Source: REEB76 sp963774895
GTDB taxonomy: Bacteria; Pseudomonadota; Gammaproteobacteria; Natronospirales; REEB76
Assembly (NCBI GenBank): GCA_963774895.1
Contig: CAVZGN010000001.1
Location: 496,001-560,000, forward strand
Reading direction: 5' to 3'
DNA: 64,000 bases
The position numbers were made by a program, and so were the translations under genes. The first letter of the stretch is position 1. Each line of letters begins with the position of its first letter. Below the pieces are notes generated by a model. That model made no database searches and was not told the origin of the DNA. It saw only the letters and a program-made list of their open reading frames with translations. Shown piece by piece: positions 1 to 8,473 of this stretch.

Positions 1-1344
1 ATCACGTTCGGCAGCTGGTGGTCCTATTACGTGCTGGGCTGGGGCGGGTTCTGGTTCTGGGACCCAGTGGAAAACGCGTCGTTTATGCCGTGGCTGGTTG
101 GAACGGCGCTGGTGCATTCGCTGGCAGTAACTGAAAAACGCGGCGCCTTTAAAAGCTGGACCGCTTTGCTGGCTATCACGGCGTTTTCTCTGAGCCTGCT
201 CGGCACCTTTCTGGTGCGTTCCGGGATCTTGATTTCGGTGCACGCCTTCGCTAGCGATCCTAAGCGCGGTATTTTTATATTGGCCATGCTCGGTTTATTT
301 ATCGGTGTCGCGCTCACTTTGTATGCCTGGCGCGCTCCCATGTTCAGCCAGCGTGGCGGGGGATTCAAAATATTTTCCCGTGAGACTTTCCTGCTGCTCA
401 ACAATGTCTTTCTGGTGGTGGCCGCAGCTGCGGTTCTGCTCGGCACGCTGTACCCGCTGGTGCTGGGAGCGCTCGGGCTTGGCCAGATTTCAGTCGGTCC
501 ACCGTACTTTGACCATATATTCGTACCTCTAATGGTGCCATTTTTCATTCTGGCGGGCATAGGTCCGTATGTACGCTGGAAACACGGCAATATCTCTGAA
601 ACACTTGCAAAATTGCGGGTGCCGGCAGCATTGGCATTGCTGGCGGGCGTGGTGGTGATCGTGCTGCTGCGGGCTGAGGCCAGTTTCATTGCTACGGCCG
701 GTGTGCTGCTGGCGGCCTGGATGATCTTCAGCGCATTGCAGGAACCCGTGCAGCGTATGTGGCAGCGGCTGCATCATGGGCATGCCAGCTTGGCACACAG
801 CATTCTCGGCATGAGCGTCGCACATTTTGGAGCTGGTCTCATGATTCTCGGCGTAACCGTAAACTCCATGCTGGGGATTACCGTGGACCAGGTGATGAAA
901 CCGGGTACCAGCGTCGAAGTGCACGGTTATAAGTATTCATTTCAAGGCGTACGGGATGTATCCGGCCCCAATTATCAGGCGGTCCAGGGTACCGTGGCGG
1001 TGACCCGTGGCGGAAAAATACTCACGCTGATTCACCCGGAAAAGCGCCAGTTCGATACTGGTGGCATGACTACCACCGAAGCGGCCATTGCTCCGGGACC
1101 ATTCCGGGATCTGTACGTGGCGCTCGGCAACCCGCTGGGGCAGGATGCCTGGAGCGTGCGTATTGAATATAAACCTCTGGTCAGGTTCATCTGGCTGGGC
1201 GGGCTGACCATGATGTTGGGCGGAATCATCGCGCTTATGGATAAGCGCTACCGGCGTACCCGGGTGCCAGTCGCAATCGACGCGAGCACCCCACCCAAGG
1301 ATGCTGACGCGAATCTGCCTAAATCTCCTGCAACGGAACGCTGA
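1..1344 (+). CDS. ccmF: Cytochrome c maturation heme lyase subunit CcmF (5' end outside window)
   Basis: CcmF works with CcmH to ligate heme to apocytochromes c in the periplasm. The frame is open from base 1, so the N-terminus lies outside the window. The tryptophan-rich WWD heme-handling motif is visible at once (GWGGFWFWDPVENAS, from about base 37), followed by several hydrophobic helices (TALVHSLAV, LLGTFLVRSGIL, LMVPFFILAGI). A large soluble segment and a last transmembrane helix (FIWLGGLTMMLGGIIAL) close the protein, as in the family. The stop overlaps the ccmG start by one base (TGATG), so the genes are translationally coupled. The remaining ccm genes would be expected upstream. Confidence 0.96.
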   Translation: MTFGSWWSYYVLGWGGFWFWDPVENASFMPWLVGTALVHSLAVTEKRGAFKSWTALLAITAFSLSLLGTFLVRSGILISVHAFASDPKRGIFILAMLGLFIGVALTLYAWRAPMFSQRGGGFKIFSRETFLLLNNVFLVVAAAAVLLGTLYPLVLGALGLGQISVGPPYFDHIFVPLMVPFFILAGIGPYVRWKHGNISETLAKLRVPAALALLAGVVVIVLLRAEASFIATAGVLLAAWMIFSALQEPVQRMWQRLHHGHASLAHSILGMSVAHFGAGLMILGVTVNSMLGITVDQVMKPGTSVEVHGYKYSFQGVRDVSGPNYQAVQGTVAVTRGGKILTLIHPEKRQFDTGGMTTTEAAIAPGPFRDLYVALGNPLGQDAWSVRIEYKPLVRFIWLGGLTMMLGGIIALMDKRYRRTRVPVAIDASTPPKDADANLPKSPATER

Positions 1345-1886
1345 TGCGCCGTCGATTGATTTTCATTCTGCCGATGGCGGTGCTGATTGCACTCATTGGG
1401 TTCTTTTGGCGCGGTCTGTATCTCAATCCAACCATCGTGTCGTCACCGCTGATCGGCAAGCCGGTGCCGGATTTCAGCTTGTCGCGTTTGCATGATCCGA
1501 AACAGACATTCGATCAGAACCAGCTCAAGGGTCAGGTGTCCCTGGTCAATGTCTGGGCCACCTGGTGCGTGGCCTGCCGTGATGAGCAGCAGACGCTGGT
1601 CGAATTCTCCAAGCAGAATGTCGTGCCGATTTATGGGTTCGATTACAAAGATGACCGGCAGAGCGCCATTCAATGGCTCGCTGAACGCGGCAATCCTTAT
1701 ACCGCGGTGGTTTTCGATCCGACCGGTAACGTGGCCATCAACTGGGGAATTTATGGAGCACCAGAGACCTTCTTGATTGATTCGCATGGCATCATCCGTT
1801 TCAAATATATCGGCCCTATCACCCCCGATGTGATCCAGAAGGAATTGCTGCCTCGTATCCAGGCATTAAACCGCGAGCATACATGA
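1344..1886 (+). CDS. ccmG: Thiol:disulfide interchange protein CcmG/DsbE
   Basis: A membrane-anchored periplasmic thioredoxin that keeps apocytochrome CXXCH cysteines reduced during heme attachment. An N-terminal signal anchor (residues about 5-22) precedes a thioredoxin fold with active site WATWCVACRDEQ (Cys75 and Cys78). The redox pair is CVAC, whereas WCxxC in this family is often WCPTC or WCPSC; the vicinal cysteines are intact. The conserved GVYGAPE-like cis-proline segment appears as WGIYGAPETFLID. At 180 residues it has the usual family length. It overlaps ccmF by 1 nt and ccmH by 4 nt (ATGA). Confidence 0.96.
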   Translation: MRRRLIFILPMAVLIALIGFFWRGLYLNPTIVSSPLIGKPVPDFSLSRLHDPKQTFDQNQLKGQVSLVNVWATWCVACRDEQQTLVEFSKQNVVPIYGFDYKDDRQSAIQWLAERGNPYTAVVFDPTGNVAINWGIYGAPETFLIDSHGIIRFKYIGPITPDVIQKELLPRIQALNREHT

Positions 1887-2299
1887 GATCCTGGATCCTG
1901 ATTGTGGGCTGCATGATGTTGATGGTGTCCCACCTGGCGTGGGGGATCGATAGCGAACCGGCATTCACTGACCCCGTATTTGAGCACCGCTATGAACGTT
2001 TACTCCAGGAAATCCGCTGTTTGCAATGCATGAATGAAAACATTGCCAACTCCGATGCGCCGCTGGCCGTTGATTTCCGCCGCCAAATCCACGCGAAAGT
2101 TGCAGAGGGTCAAAGCGAGCAGCAGATCCTACAGTACATGGTCAATCGCTACGGGGATTTTATCCTTTACGATCCCCCGCTGCAGGCCAACACCTGGCTA
2201 TTGTGGATGGGACCCTTCTTGTTGTTGGGTATCGCGTTGATCGTGGTGATTATGATAGTGCGGCGGCGGGCCAACATGGATGACGGGCGGGAGTCATAA
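1883..2299 (+). CDS. ccmH: Cytochrome c maturation protein CcmH, redox-domain form
   Basis: CcmH is a membrane-bound periplasmic thiol-oxidoreductase acting with CcmF and CcmG on apocytochromes. The protein has a signal peptide (about residues 1-21), then the family motif around RCLQCMNENIANS (Cys46 and Cys49; the usual form is LRCxxCQNQ) and a C-terminal transmembrane helix (about 102-125). At 138 residues it is the short CcmH/CycL form, with the TPR part encoded separately by the next gene. It starts inside the end of ccmG (ATGA overlap) and is followed by ccmI after 2 nt. Confidence 0.95.
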   Translation: MRSWILIVGCMMLMVSHLAWGIDSEPAFTDPVFEHRYERLLQEIRCLQCMNENIANSDAPLAVDFRRQIHAKVAEGQSEQQILQYMVNRYGDFILYDPPLQANTWLLWMGPFLLLGIALIVVIMIVRRRANMDDGRES

Positions 2300-2301
2300 G
2301 C

Positions 2302-3498
2302 ATGCTGTTTATTGCAATTGCAGCTGTCATGCTCTGCGTCGCAGCCGCGTGCGTGGCGGTACCGCTGTGGCGGCACCGTTCGCCCGACGCTCCCTCCTAT
2401 GAAACCGCCTATCGGTCCGCACATTTAAACCAAGTGGATGAACTGGCGAGGGATCTGGCGGCCGGCCGGCTCGCAACAGCCGATCATGTGGCGGCGCGCC
2501 GGGATCTGGAACGTGAGCTGGCTTTAAGCCTTAAAGCCGGTGATGTTGGAACGCATCAATACAGGTCGCCAGGACCGGGTAACCACATATTGGCGATCGC
2601 TGCCGGAGTGATTTTGTTAATCGCCATGGCCATTGGCTACTGGCAGTTGGGGAATTGGCGGGTGGCGGTTGAAGGTGTCACAGCCGCAAGTGCTTACAAT
2701 ATCGAGCAGATGGCGGCAGAACTATCCCATAAGCTTAACACCACTGAACCAAACAATTTGGAGGGCTGGCTGATGTTAGGACGTGCCTATGCGCTCATGG
2801 ATCGATATAACGATGCAGTCCAGGCCTTTGGAAAGGCGAATAAATTATCAGGTGATGCCAATCCGGACATTCTGGCGGCTTATGCTGAAGCGATCTCGCT
2901 TGCGAATCCGGACCAATTCATGCAAAAAGCGGCGCCATTGTTCGAGCAAGTCCTGAAAATTGACCCGAACAATGAACAAGGATTATGGTACGGTGGGCTT
3001 GCTGCTTCAATACGTGGCGATAATAAGCTGGCGGTGCAGCGCTGGCAAACGCTACTTGGAGAGAATCTATCCCCACAATATCAAAAGCAGGTAATTCAGT
3101 ATATTGAAGAAGCTGGCGGTCAGGCGATCGCAGCGCCTCCCATAACTGCGACAGCAATCCATATTTATCTGACGCTGGATCCAGCGTTGCTAAACAAGGT
3201 TAGCCCTGATGCAACTGTGTTTGTGTTTGCAGAATCATTGCAGCAATCTGGTGGACCACCGCTAGCCGTGCGTCGGCTTCAGGTACGCGATTTGCCGCTT
3301 GATGTAACTCTTAGCGATGCTGACTCCATGGTGGCGGGCAGGACTTTGCAGGGTTTTCCTAAAGTCAAAGTAATTGCCCGCATTGCAATAAACGGGAATC
3401 CATTGCTCAGTCATGGGGATTTTGAGGGTAGCGCCGTGTGGAATCGTAGCGCCAGCGATAAACTACTTGATATCGATATTAAAACCAAAGTCCCGTGA
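2302..3498 (+). CDS. ccmI: Cytochrome c maturation TPR protein CcmI
   Basis: CcmI/CycH is a chaperone that binds the C-terminus of apocytochromes c and delivers them to the heme lyase. Two N-terminal transmembrane helices (about residues 1-20 and 95-115) flank a cytoplasmic loop rich in charged residues (HLNQVDELARDLAAGRL). A periplasmic TPR region follows (GWLMLGRAYALMDRYNDAVQAFGKA, PNNEQGLWYGGLAA), then a C-terminal beta-rich domain typical of the long form. It is the last gene of the ccm operon; a convergent gene ends 59 bp downstream. Confidence 0.92.
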   Translation: MLFIAIAAVMLCVAAACVAVPLWRHRSPDAPSYETAYRSAHLNQVDELARDLAAGRLATADHVAARRDLERELALSLKAGDVGTHQYRSPGPGNHILAIAAGVILLIAMAIGYWQLGNWRVAVEGVTAASAYNIEQMAAELSHKLNTTEPNNLEGWLMLGRAYALMDRYNDAVQAFGKANKLSGDANPDILAAYAEAISLANPDQFMQKAAPLFEQVLKIDPNNEQGLWYGGLAASIRGDNKLAVQRWQTLLGENLSPQYQKQVIQYIEEAGGQAIAAPPITATAIHIYLTLDPALLNKVSPDATVFVFAESLQQSGGPPLAVRRLQVRDLPLDVTLSDADSMVAGRTLQGFPKVKVIARIAINGNPLLSHGDFEGSAVWNRSASDKLLDIDIKTKVP

Positions 3499-3556
3499 GC
3501 ACTGTAATAAAGCTGTGCTAGTTTCAACGCCAATTGCAGAGTTCCTTTTTAATCTT

Positions 3557-4513
3557 TCAATGGGCAGCGCATATGTAATAGATGCTCGCAAGCGGCTCTC
3601 CGGTTCCAATGGCCTTTATCTGTTGAGCAGCCTGCATCGCCAGGGGAGTACCACGAGCTCCAATTGCCGTTTGCACAAAATGTAATGCGGCACTTGTCCG
3701 TGTCTGACGAGAAAGGCCAGTGTCAATATCATCAGATGAAAGATAGGTATTGTCATTGACATTAGAAAATTCGGCTAAGCCAAACCAATCTTCAAATGCA
3801 ACTGCGACCACGAAGTTTATCCATGGATTTCTTGGGTCATCGGGGTGAGCACGAATATATTGTTCACCGAGCCGGATCATGGTGTGCAGCTCCTGATTTC
3901 CCTGCGCACAATTAAATGCATTTTTCAGATCCAATAAGAATGCATCTTTGCCCCACGTAGTATCTGGATATTCCTGCCATAGACTATGCAATATTTTTTC
4001 ATAATCGATGGATCCCTTTGTAGGTGTGTTCTTAAATGCGATTCCATATCGTTCTAGTGTGGCACGAGCAGATTGCCATGTAGGGTCAGTTATATCCGCA
4101 TTGTTGAGTCTAGCGGCTAGCCGCACCGATGCCAGCAATAGAATGGGTTTACTAACGGTAGGCGCACTTTCAGCTTTGCTCGAAACCTGAAGAAGCAGGC
4201 TGGTAAGTTGCCGTTGGTTGGCCCGTATCTCAGCGGCGGCGGTTAGAGAAGTGTAAGACAGTACGCTCTTTGCAAGCGCGGCCTGAATTCCGGGGAATTC
4301 GCTGTCTAGCTGTAGTCCCAGCTGGCGATCCACATATTGGTCGAAGCCGTCATCATCTTTGCTGGTTAAGAACCCTAAGCCATCCCGGCCGTCATATTGA
4401 ATATCTACGGAGGTCATCGGACTAATGGGTACTGATTCTGAGCTTGAGCCTGCAGCTGCCAGTGCGGGCCTAGCCAAGATGAGTAAGGTTTCTATAGTGA
4501 TGTAAATTTTCAT
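3557..4513 (-). CDS. Exported protein of unknown function
   Basis: I do not recognise a family. The start is chosen so that the protein begins with a clear signal peptide (MKIYITIETLLILARPALAAAG); in-frame ATGs further upstream would bury it. The mature part, about 295 residues, is mostly helical. It holds a segment resembling a tetratricopeptide-type helix pair (MIRLGEQYIRAHPDDPRNPW), which recalls periplasmic scaffold proteins but is not enough to assign one. Two cysteines lie near the C-terminus. It follows an AraC-type regulator on the same strand (148 bp apart) and both genes look AT-richer than their neighbours, which suggests acquisition as a unit. Confidence 0.7.
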   Translation of the reverse strand: MKIYITIETLLILARPALAAAGSSSESVPISPMTSVDIQYDGRDGLGFLTSKDDDGFDQYVDRQLGLQLDSEFPGIQAALAKSVLSYTSLTAAAEIRANQRQLTSLLLQVSSKAESAPTVSKPILLLASVRLAARLNNADITDPTWQSARATLERYGIAFKNTPTKGSIDYEKILHSLWQEYPDTTWGKDAFLLDLKNAFNCAQGNQELHTMIRLGEQYIRAHPDDPRNPWINFVVAVAFEDWFGLAEFSNVNDNTYLSSDDIDTGLSRQTRTSAALHFVQTAIGARGTPLAMQAAQQIKAIGTGEPLASIYYICAAH

Positions 4514-4660
4514 GAGCTGCATATGAAAGGCCATGCGATGTCTTCTAGGAAGATTTGCTGTAGATTTAGGGTTTATTGAAGAATGGATGCTGAAATCAAA
4601 ATCATTTAGCATTAAAGAAATCTCATCATGCCTATGCATTTAAAATGCTAGCGTAAATTT

Positions 4661-5593
4661 TCAATGCATATTTTGCTTAACTATGCTTTGGCAATTATTA
4701 TGCCTGAACAGGCTGGGTGGGATACCCACACTCTGTCTAAAAACGCTGGTAAAGTGGCTTTGCGAAGAAAAGCCACAACGCTCGCTGATATGGCTCATTG
4801 ATAAAAATGTATCCGTGAGCAGTTGTTTTGCAAGTGCAATCCGACAACTGAGGATGTATTGATGTGGCGATGTTCCGAAAGTTGCCCGAAATTGCTTGAT
4901 GAAATAGAAATTACTCAATTTTGCGATTTGGGCAAGTTTACTGAGTTGCAGGTTTTTATGGAGGTTCTCTTGTATGAATACGGCCACGTGGCCAAGATCG
5001 GGTGTTTTTAGCTTCGGTGACCTATAGGATCCTAGTGAATCAATTCCATTGTTTCCATAAGCCTCAGCAAGGTGGAGCACCAGGAAGGTTGCCAGAGAAT
5101 CCAAATAGGCGATACTGACCCGTTTTGTATTTCCAGATATGAGCCTGGCAATTTCATGGGCAATTTGCGCCACGATGGGATCTCTCAAGCCCATATTGGC
5201 TAAGTTCAATAGCTTTGAACTATGCAAGTCATGTTTTGTAGCGAGATCGCACACGAAAGTATGCGATAGCCGCATTTGCAGAACTTCTACGAACCCATCC
5301 CATTTGCAATAAACGGATTCTCCTGCCGGACTGAAACTTACGGTATCCAAACCTAATTGAACAACCGACACCTCACCGCGCAAATGGCGTTCAAACCGAA
5401 CACTTCGAGTGGAGAAAAATACGCTGATCCACAGATCGGGGTTTGCTGGAAGCGCAACTTCTCCAGCTGGAAGGTTATAAAATAAGGCACGCAAGGCACT
5501 CCACTGGGGAAATGCCTCGGTACTCGAATAAGTGGCCGGCCTTGGCATACAAGCATCCAGGTCCTCCGAGGCCTGGATTGCCACGTCATACAT
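4661..5593 (-). CDS. AraC-family transcriptional regulator
   Basis: The C-terminal 100 residues form a standard AraC double helix-turn-helix: NLQLSKLAQIAKLSNFYFIKQFRATFGTSPHQYI, then the second unit with the family signature SHISERCGFSSQSHFTSVFRQSVGIPPSLFR. The N-terminal 200 residues would sense a ligand but match nothing I can name. The start at 5593 has a purine-rich Shine-Dalgarno just upstream. The gene is divergent from the cytochrome c/Cyc2-like operon starting at 5882 and the 288-bp gap holds a long palindrome. Control of that operon, or of the exported protein next to it, is an inference from position. Confidence 0.88.
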   Translation of the reverse strand: MYDVAIQASEDLDACMPRPATYSSTEAFPQWSALRALFYNLPAGEVALPANPDLWISVFFSTRSVRFERHLRGEVSVVQLGLDTVSFSPAGESVYCKWDGFVEVLQMRLSHTFVCDLATKHDLHSSKLLNLANMGLRDPIVAQIAHEIARLISGNTKRVSIAYLDSLATFLVLHLAEAYGNNGIDSLGSYRSPKLKTPDLGHVAVFIQENLHKNLQLSKLAQIAKLSNFYFIKQFRATFGTSPHQYILSCRIALAKQLLTDTFLSMSHISERCGFSSQSHFTSVFRQSVGIPPSLFRHNNCQSIVKQNMH

Positions 5594-5730
5594 GCTGCTC
5601 CGCCCCTCACTAGATGCGTCTGTTTATAGGAGCTTGTGTCTATTTGGCAACTTATAGGCCAATGGCCAGATGGCGTCAAGTCATATTTAGGCGGCCGTTG
5701 ATACCGGACATTAGACGAACTTTGGGCGGA

Positions 5731-5752
5731 GGTGTCGTATATATACGTCACC
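5731..5752. promoter_or_regulatory. Near-perfect 22-bp palindrome, candidate operator
   Basis: The sequence reads GGTGTCG, then TATATATA, then CGTCACC; only one symmetric base pair breaks the dyad. It lies between the divergent AraC-type gene and the cytochrome operon, about 130 bp from either start. A TTGACA-like element lies downstream at 5789-5794, but I see no convincing -10 element. AraC proteins more often bind direct repeats, so another dimeric regulator is also possible. Confidence 0.45.
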
Positions 5753-5881
5753 ACAATAGCAAGAAAATGACATGGCAATAGCAATATTTTGACAGTATTT
5801 ACGCCAATTCTTGCCAAACTTAAATCCCTAACGCGGAAGTCCAGCGTTCCTCTAAACCGATTTTCGAGTGGAGGCCTGACG

Positions 5882-6349
5882 ATGAAAATGTCCCGAACGA
5901 CCTTTATAAGTCTCGTGATAATCGCTGTAGTTGGTTTCTTGGCCGGTATCCCGGCATGGGCCGGTGATCCTTCGGATAATCAACCTGATCAATCCCAGGT
6001 AATGGGCATGGCGACGCAGTTGTGGAATGGCCCGACGCAGTTCCAGATGCACTGTTCCGGATGCCACGGATACTGGGGGCAGGGCATCACCATATATGGC
6101 CCACCCCTGAAAGGCGATGCTTTCGTAATGCATGCCAGCGTCGACCTCATTGCTCAGACCATCGAGCAGGGCAGGCAGGGTGCCTTCAAGCACTTTCGCG
6201 CTTACTCCGGTATGCCTAGATTCAACCAGCTGTCGGTCGGGGAAATTTACTCGATCATCGATTACCTGAAAAACGGACTGCAGAGCGCGACTGAAGAGTC
6301 AGGACTTTCTGCAAACCGCACCGCCATTCCGTCAGGCGATCCTCCGTGA
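5882..6349 (+). CDS. Monoheme c-type cytochrome, periplasmic
   Basis: A small electron carrier with one heme c. The ATG at 5882 is preceded by a GGAGG Shine-Dalgarno and gives a signal peptide ending near AWA-GDPSD; the frame is open further upstream without such support. Heme is bound through CSGCH (Cys58, Cys61, His62), and the methionine in YSGMPRF is the likely sixth ligand. The C-terminal helix ends YLKNGLQ. It is clearly paralogous to the cytochrome at 7978: both share GPPLKG or APPLKG, FVM, KHF and YLKNGLQ. First gene of a locus with a Cyc2-like outer-membrane cytochrome, 55 bp downstream. Confidence 0.9.
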   Translation: MKMSRTTFISLVIIAVVGFLAGIPAWAGDPSDNQPDQSQVMGMATQLWNGPTQFQMHCSGCHGYWGQGITIYGPPLKGDAFVMHASVDLIAQTIEQGRQGAFKHFRAYSGMPRFNQLSVGEIYSIIDYLKNGLQSATEESGLSANRTAIPSGDPP

Positions 6350-6404
6350 GGATCACGGATACGAGATTCACTGGGTATAGCAACTTCTTCTGGGGAACTA
6401 AACC

Positions 6405-7838
6405 ATGAAACATTTACAAGAGTTACTTATCCGACTGGGCCTGACGGCGATAGGCGTGTTGACGTTGAGCGTGCTCACCGTCGGCGCGGTGCAGGCCATG
6501 CCGTCATTCTCACGCCAGACCGGCATGAGCTGCAACCAATGCCATTTCACCCATGACCCAACGCCGAGCTTCACCATCCAAGCCATGAAGTTCCGCGCCA
6601 ACGGGTACCGGTTTGCGGAACGCAGGACCAAGCTGCTGGCCGGCCAGCCGGGCGCGGAGGGCGGCGAGACGCTCGATATTCCATGGGATGACTATCTGTC
6701 TTACCGCTTCGAAAGCGTTGTCGCCAACAAATCCCAGGCGCCGGGCCAGGCTTCCACCGAACTCACTTCCAATCCGACCACCCGTCTCGCGTGGTTCGTG
6801 ACCGGTCCGGTGACCAAGAACATCGGCTTCTGGAACGAGTTCTATATCGTCGGCGACTACGGCGCCAACAATTGCAGCCCGTCGACTGCGTGTACCGGGG
6901 GCAGTACCTGGGCGCCGGGTCTGGTTACTTGGGATGAATATGATCTGGTCTATACCATCAATCCCGATGCGATCCAGGACAATGGCGATATCTATAACAT
7001 CCGCTTCACCAACCAGGGTCTCGATGAAGAGCCTTGGGGTCCTAATCAGATTGGCGCACCCTCCGCGATCGGCCCGCGCGGCGAACTCGATGGCAATGCG
7101 CATCCGAACCTCGGCGCCTTCCGCTTTACTGCCTGGATGCATGACCGCTGGGTCTGGCAACTCGGAGCGTGGACCGGTGATAACAACAGCGGCTGGGATC
7201 AGAAGATGGAAGATGGTGACATCGAATATTACTTCGATAACCGCAGCGACAACACGGTGGCAGCAAGGATACAGGCGCAGACGGGTGATGATGAAATTCC
7301 GTATGTCACCACTGATGCCCTCCAGGAAGGTGCCAACCAGAATCCGCTGGTATACACCTACCATGACGCCATCACCGGCATTTCGGCGACGCGGGCGTGC
7401 GATTGCGCTTACCTGAATACCGATCTGAAGAACAACGTCGCCGTCGACCCAACTTTCCGCTGGCAGCGGTCGGACGTCGGGGATGACGGCGATATAAGCT
7501 GGGCCTGGGCGATCGGGCTGGCCTATGGCAGAGATGAGTACACCGATGGTGCCAGCTTCACGGAGGAACTCTTCGGAACCGGGCTCATCTGGTGCTACGC
7601 GCATACGCACTGCTTGCAGCCGACCTTCTCACACACCCTGAAGTACACATTCACCGACCACAACAATGTGTCGTACGACGTCCCCGAGCCTAATTCGTAC
7701 TCTCTGAGCTACGTCTATCAACCGGCCATGAACTTCGCGGTTGTTGTCTCGCTCTCGACCTCATCGACCACATCGCTGACCGGGCCGGCTAAAACGGGTG
7801 GGTGGAGCTTCTCGACAACCCTTGACTTCCCAATGTAA
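6405..7838 (+). CDS. Cyc2-like outer-membrane cytochrome c-porin fusion
   Basis: The 477-residue protein has a signal peptide (to about Ala31) directly followed by MPSFSRQTGMSCNQCHFTH, with Cys43, Cys46 and His47 binding heme. PSFARQTG then CXXCH right after the signal peptide is the hallmark of Cyc2-type proteins, in which a short heme domain is fused to a 16-strand-type outer-membrane barrel. The rest alternates short polar loops with aromatic strands (RFTAWMHDRWVWQLGAWTGD, YSLSYVYQPAMNFAVVVSLS), as expected for a barrel. In Fe(II) oxidisers Cyc2 takes electrons at the cell surface; iron is not proven here. It lacks the FGRxFK segment seen in classical Cyc2 and has extra cysteine pairs in predicted loops. 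Confidence 0.75.
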   Translation: MKHLQELLIRLGLTAIGVLTLSVLTVGAVQAMPSFSRQTGMSCNQCHFTHDPTPSFTIQAMKFRANGYRFAERRTKLLAGQPGAEGGETLDIPWDDYLSYRFESVVANKSQAPGQASTELTSNPTTRLAWFVTGPVTKNIGFWNEFYIVGDYGANNCSPSTACTGGSTWAPGLVTWDEYDLVYTINPDAIQDNGDIYNIRFTNQGLDEEPWGPNQIGAPSAIGPRGELDGNAHPNLGAFRFTAWMHDRWVWQLGAWTGDNNSGWDQKMEDGDIEYYFDNRSDNTVAARIQAQTGDDEIPYVTTDALQEGANQNPLVYTYHDAITGISATRACDCAYLNTDLKNNVAVDPTFRWQRSDVGDDGDISWAWAIGLAYGRDEYTDGASFTEELFGTGLIWCYAHTHCLQPTFSHTLKYTFTDHNNVSYDVPEPNSYSLSYVYQPAMNFAVVVSLSTSSTTSLTGPAKTGGWSFSTTLDFPM

Positions 7839-7854
7839 CCCGTAGAAATCATCT

Positions 7855-7892
7855 GGAGGGTCGGGAAATATTCCCGACCCTCCATTTTTTTT
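7855..7892 (+). terminator. Rho-independent terminator after the Cyc2-like gene
   Basis: A perfect 13-bp stem (GGAGGGTCGGGAA paired with TTCCCGACCCTCC, 3-nt loop) is followed by an A and eight T residues. It starts 16 bp after the Cyc2-like stop, so the downstream cytochrome probably has its own promoter or is expressed by readthrough. Confidence 0.92.
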
Positions 7893-7977
7893 GCTATGAT
7901 GATGTATAGGCTCACACTGCGGAAGTTAGAGATTTAAAACTCCATAATTTTTAGATAATTGTGGGAGAACCATTCTC

Positions 7978-8346
7978 ATGAACAAAAGCAACTTGATTAA
8001 AGCACTGGCCTGCGCTGTTACTGCAGCAGGACTTATCGGATTCAGTAGCGCCGATGCAGCCGATGACGACTCAGCCGGCGCCAAAATATTCCAGACCCAG
8101 GACTGCACCGGCTGCCATGGCCCAAAAGGAGAGGGTATCGAAGGTCTGGCACCGCCGCTCAAGGGCAGCAACTTCGTGATGACGGCCAGCGAAGCGGATG
8201 TTGCACACACCATCAAGTATGGACGTAGCGGATCGGAGAAGCATTTCAAGGACATCCAACAGGACATGCCGGCGCATCCCACTCTCAGTGATCAGCAACT
8301 TCAGGAACTTGTTCAGTATCTGAAGAACGGCTTGCAGAAAGGATAA
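7978..8346 (+). CDS. Monoheme c-type cytochrome, periplasmic
   Basis: A 122-residue class I cytochrome. The signal peptide ends near SSADA-ADDDS. The heme site is CTGCH (Cys43, Cys46, His47) and the likely axial methionine is in QDMPAHP. A GGGAGA Shine-Dalgarno precedes the ATG. It is a paralogue of the cytochrome at 5882. It is separated from the Cyc2-like gene by a strong terminator, so it may be expressed at a different level. The obvious role is to shuttle electrons across the periplasm between the outer-membrane cytochrome and an inner-membrane acceptor; this is inferred from position. Confidence 0.92.
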   Translation: MNKSNLIKALACAVTAAGLIGFSSADAADDDSAGAKIFQTQDCTGCHGPKGEGIEGLAPPLKGSNFVMTASEADVAHTIKYGRSGSEKHFKDIQQDMPAHPTLSDQQLQELVQYLKNGLQKG

Positions 8347-8473
8347 CAGGCAAGTGGCTGTTTTTTAGAACCAGAGCCCGGTGTAACGGCTGTACAGGCA
8401 AGGTTGGCGTTAACGTAACTCCAGCCTGTATCGTGATTCACCCGCATCACAATGTGAATTGAGACAAAGCAAG

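Noticed and set aside
6510..7610. Long ORF antisense to the first Cyc2-like gene (366 codons)
   Set aside because: It is a shadow of the biased codon use of the sense gene, with low-complexity isoleucine- and arginine-rich sequence and no ribosome site.
8347..8370. Possible weak terminator after the cytochrome at 7978 (AACAG, 8-nt loop, CTGTTTTTT)
   Set aside because: The stem of 5 bp is too short to claim, although a T run follows. Readthrough into the lipoprotein gene stays possible.
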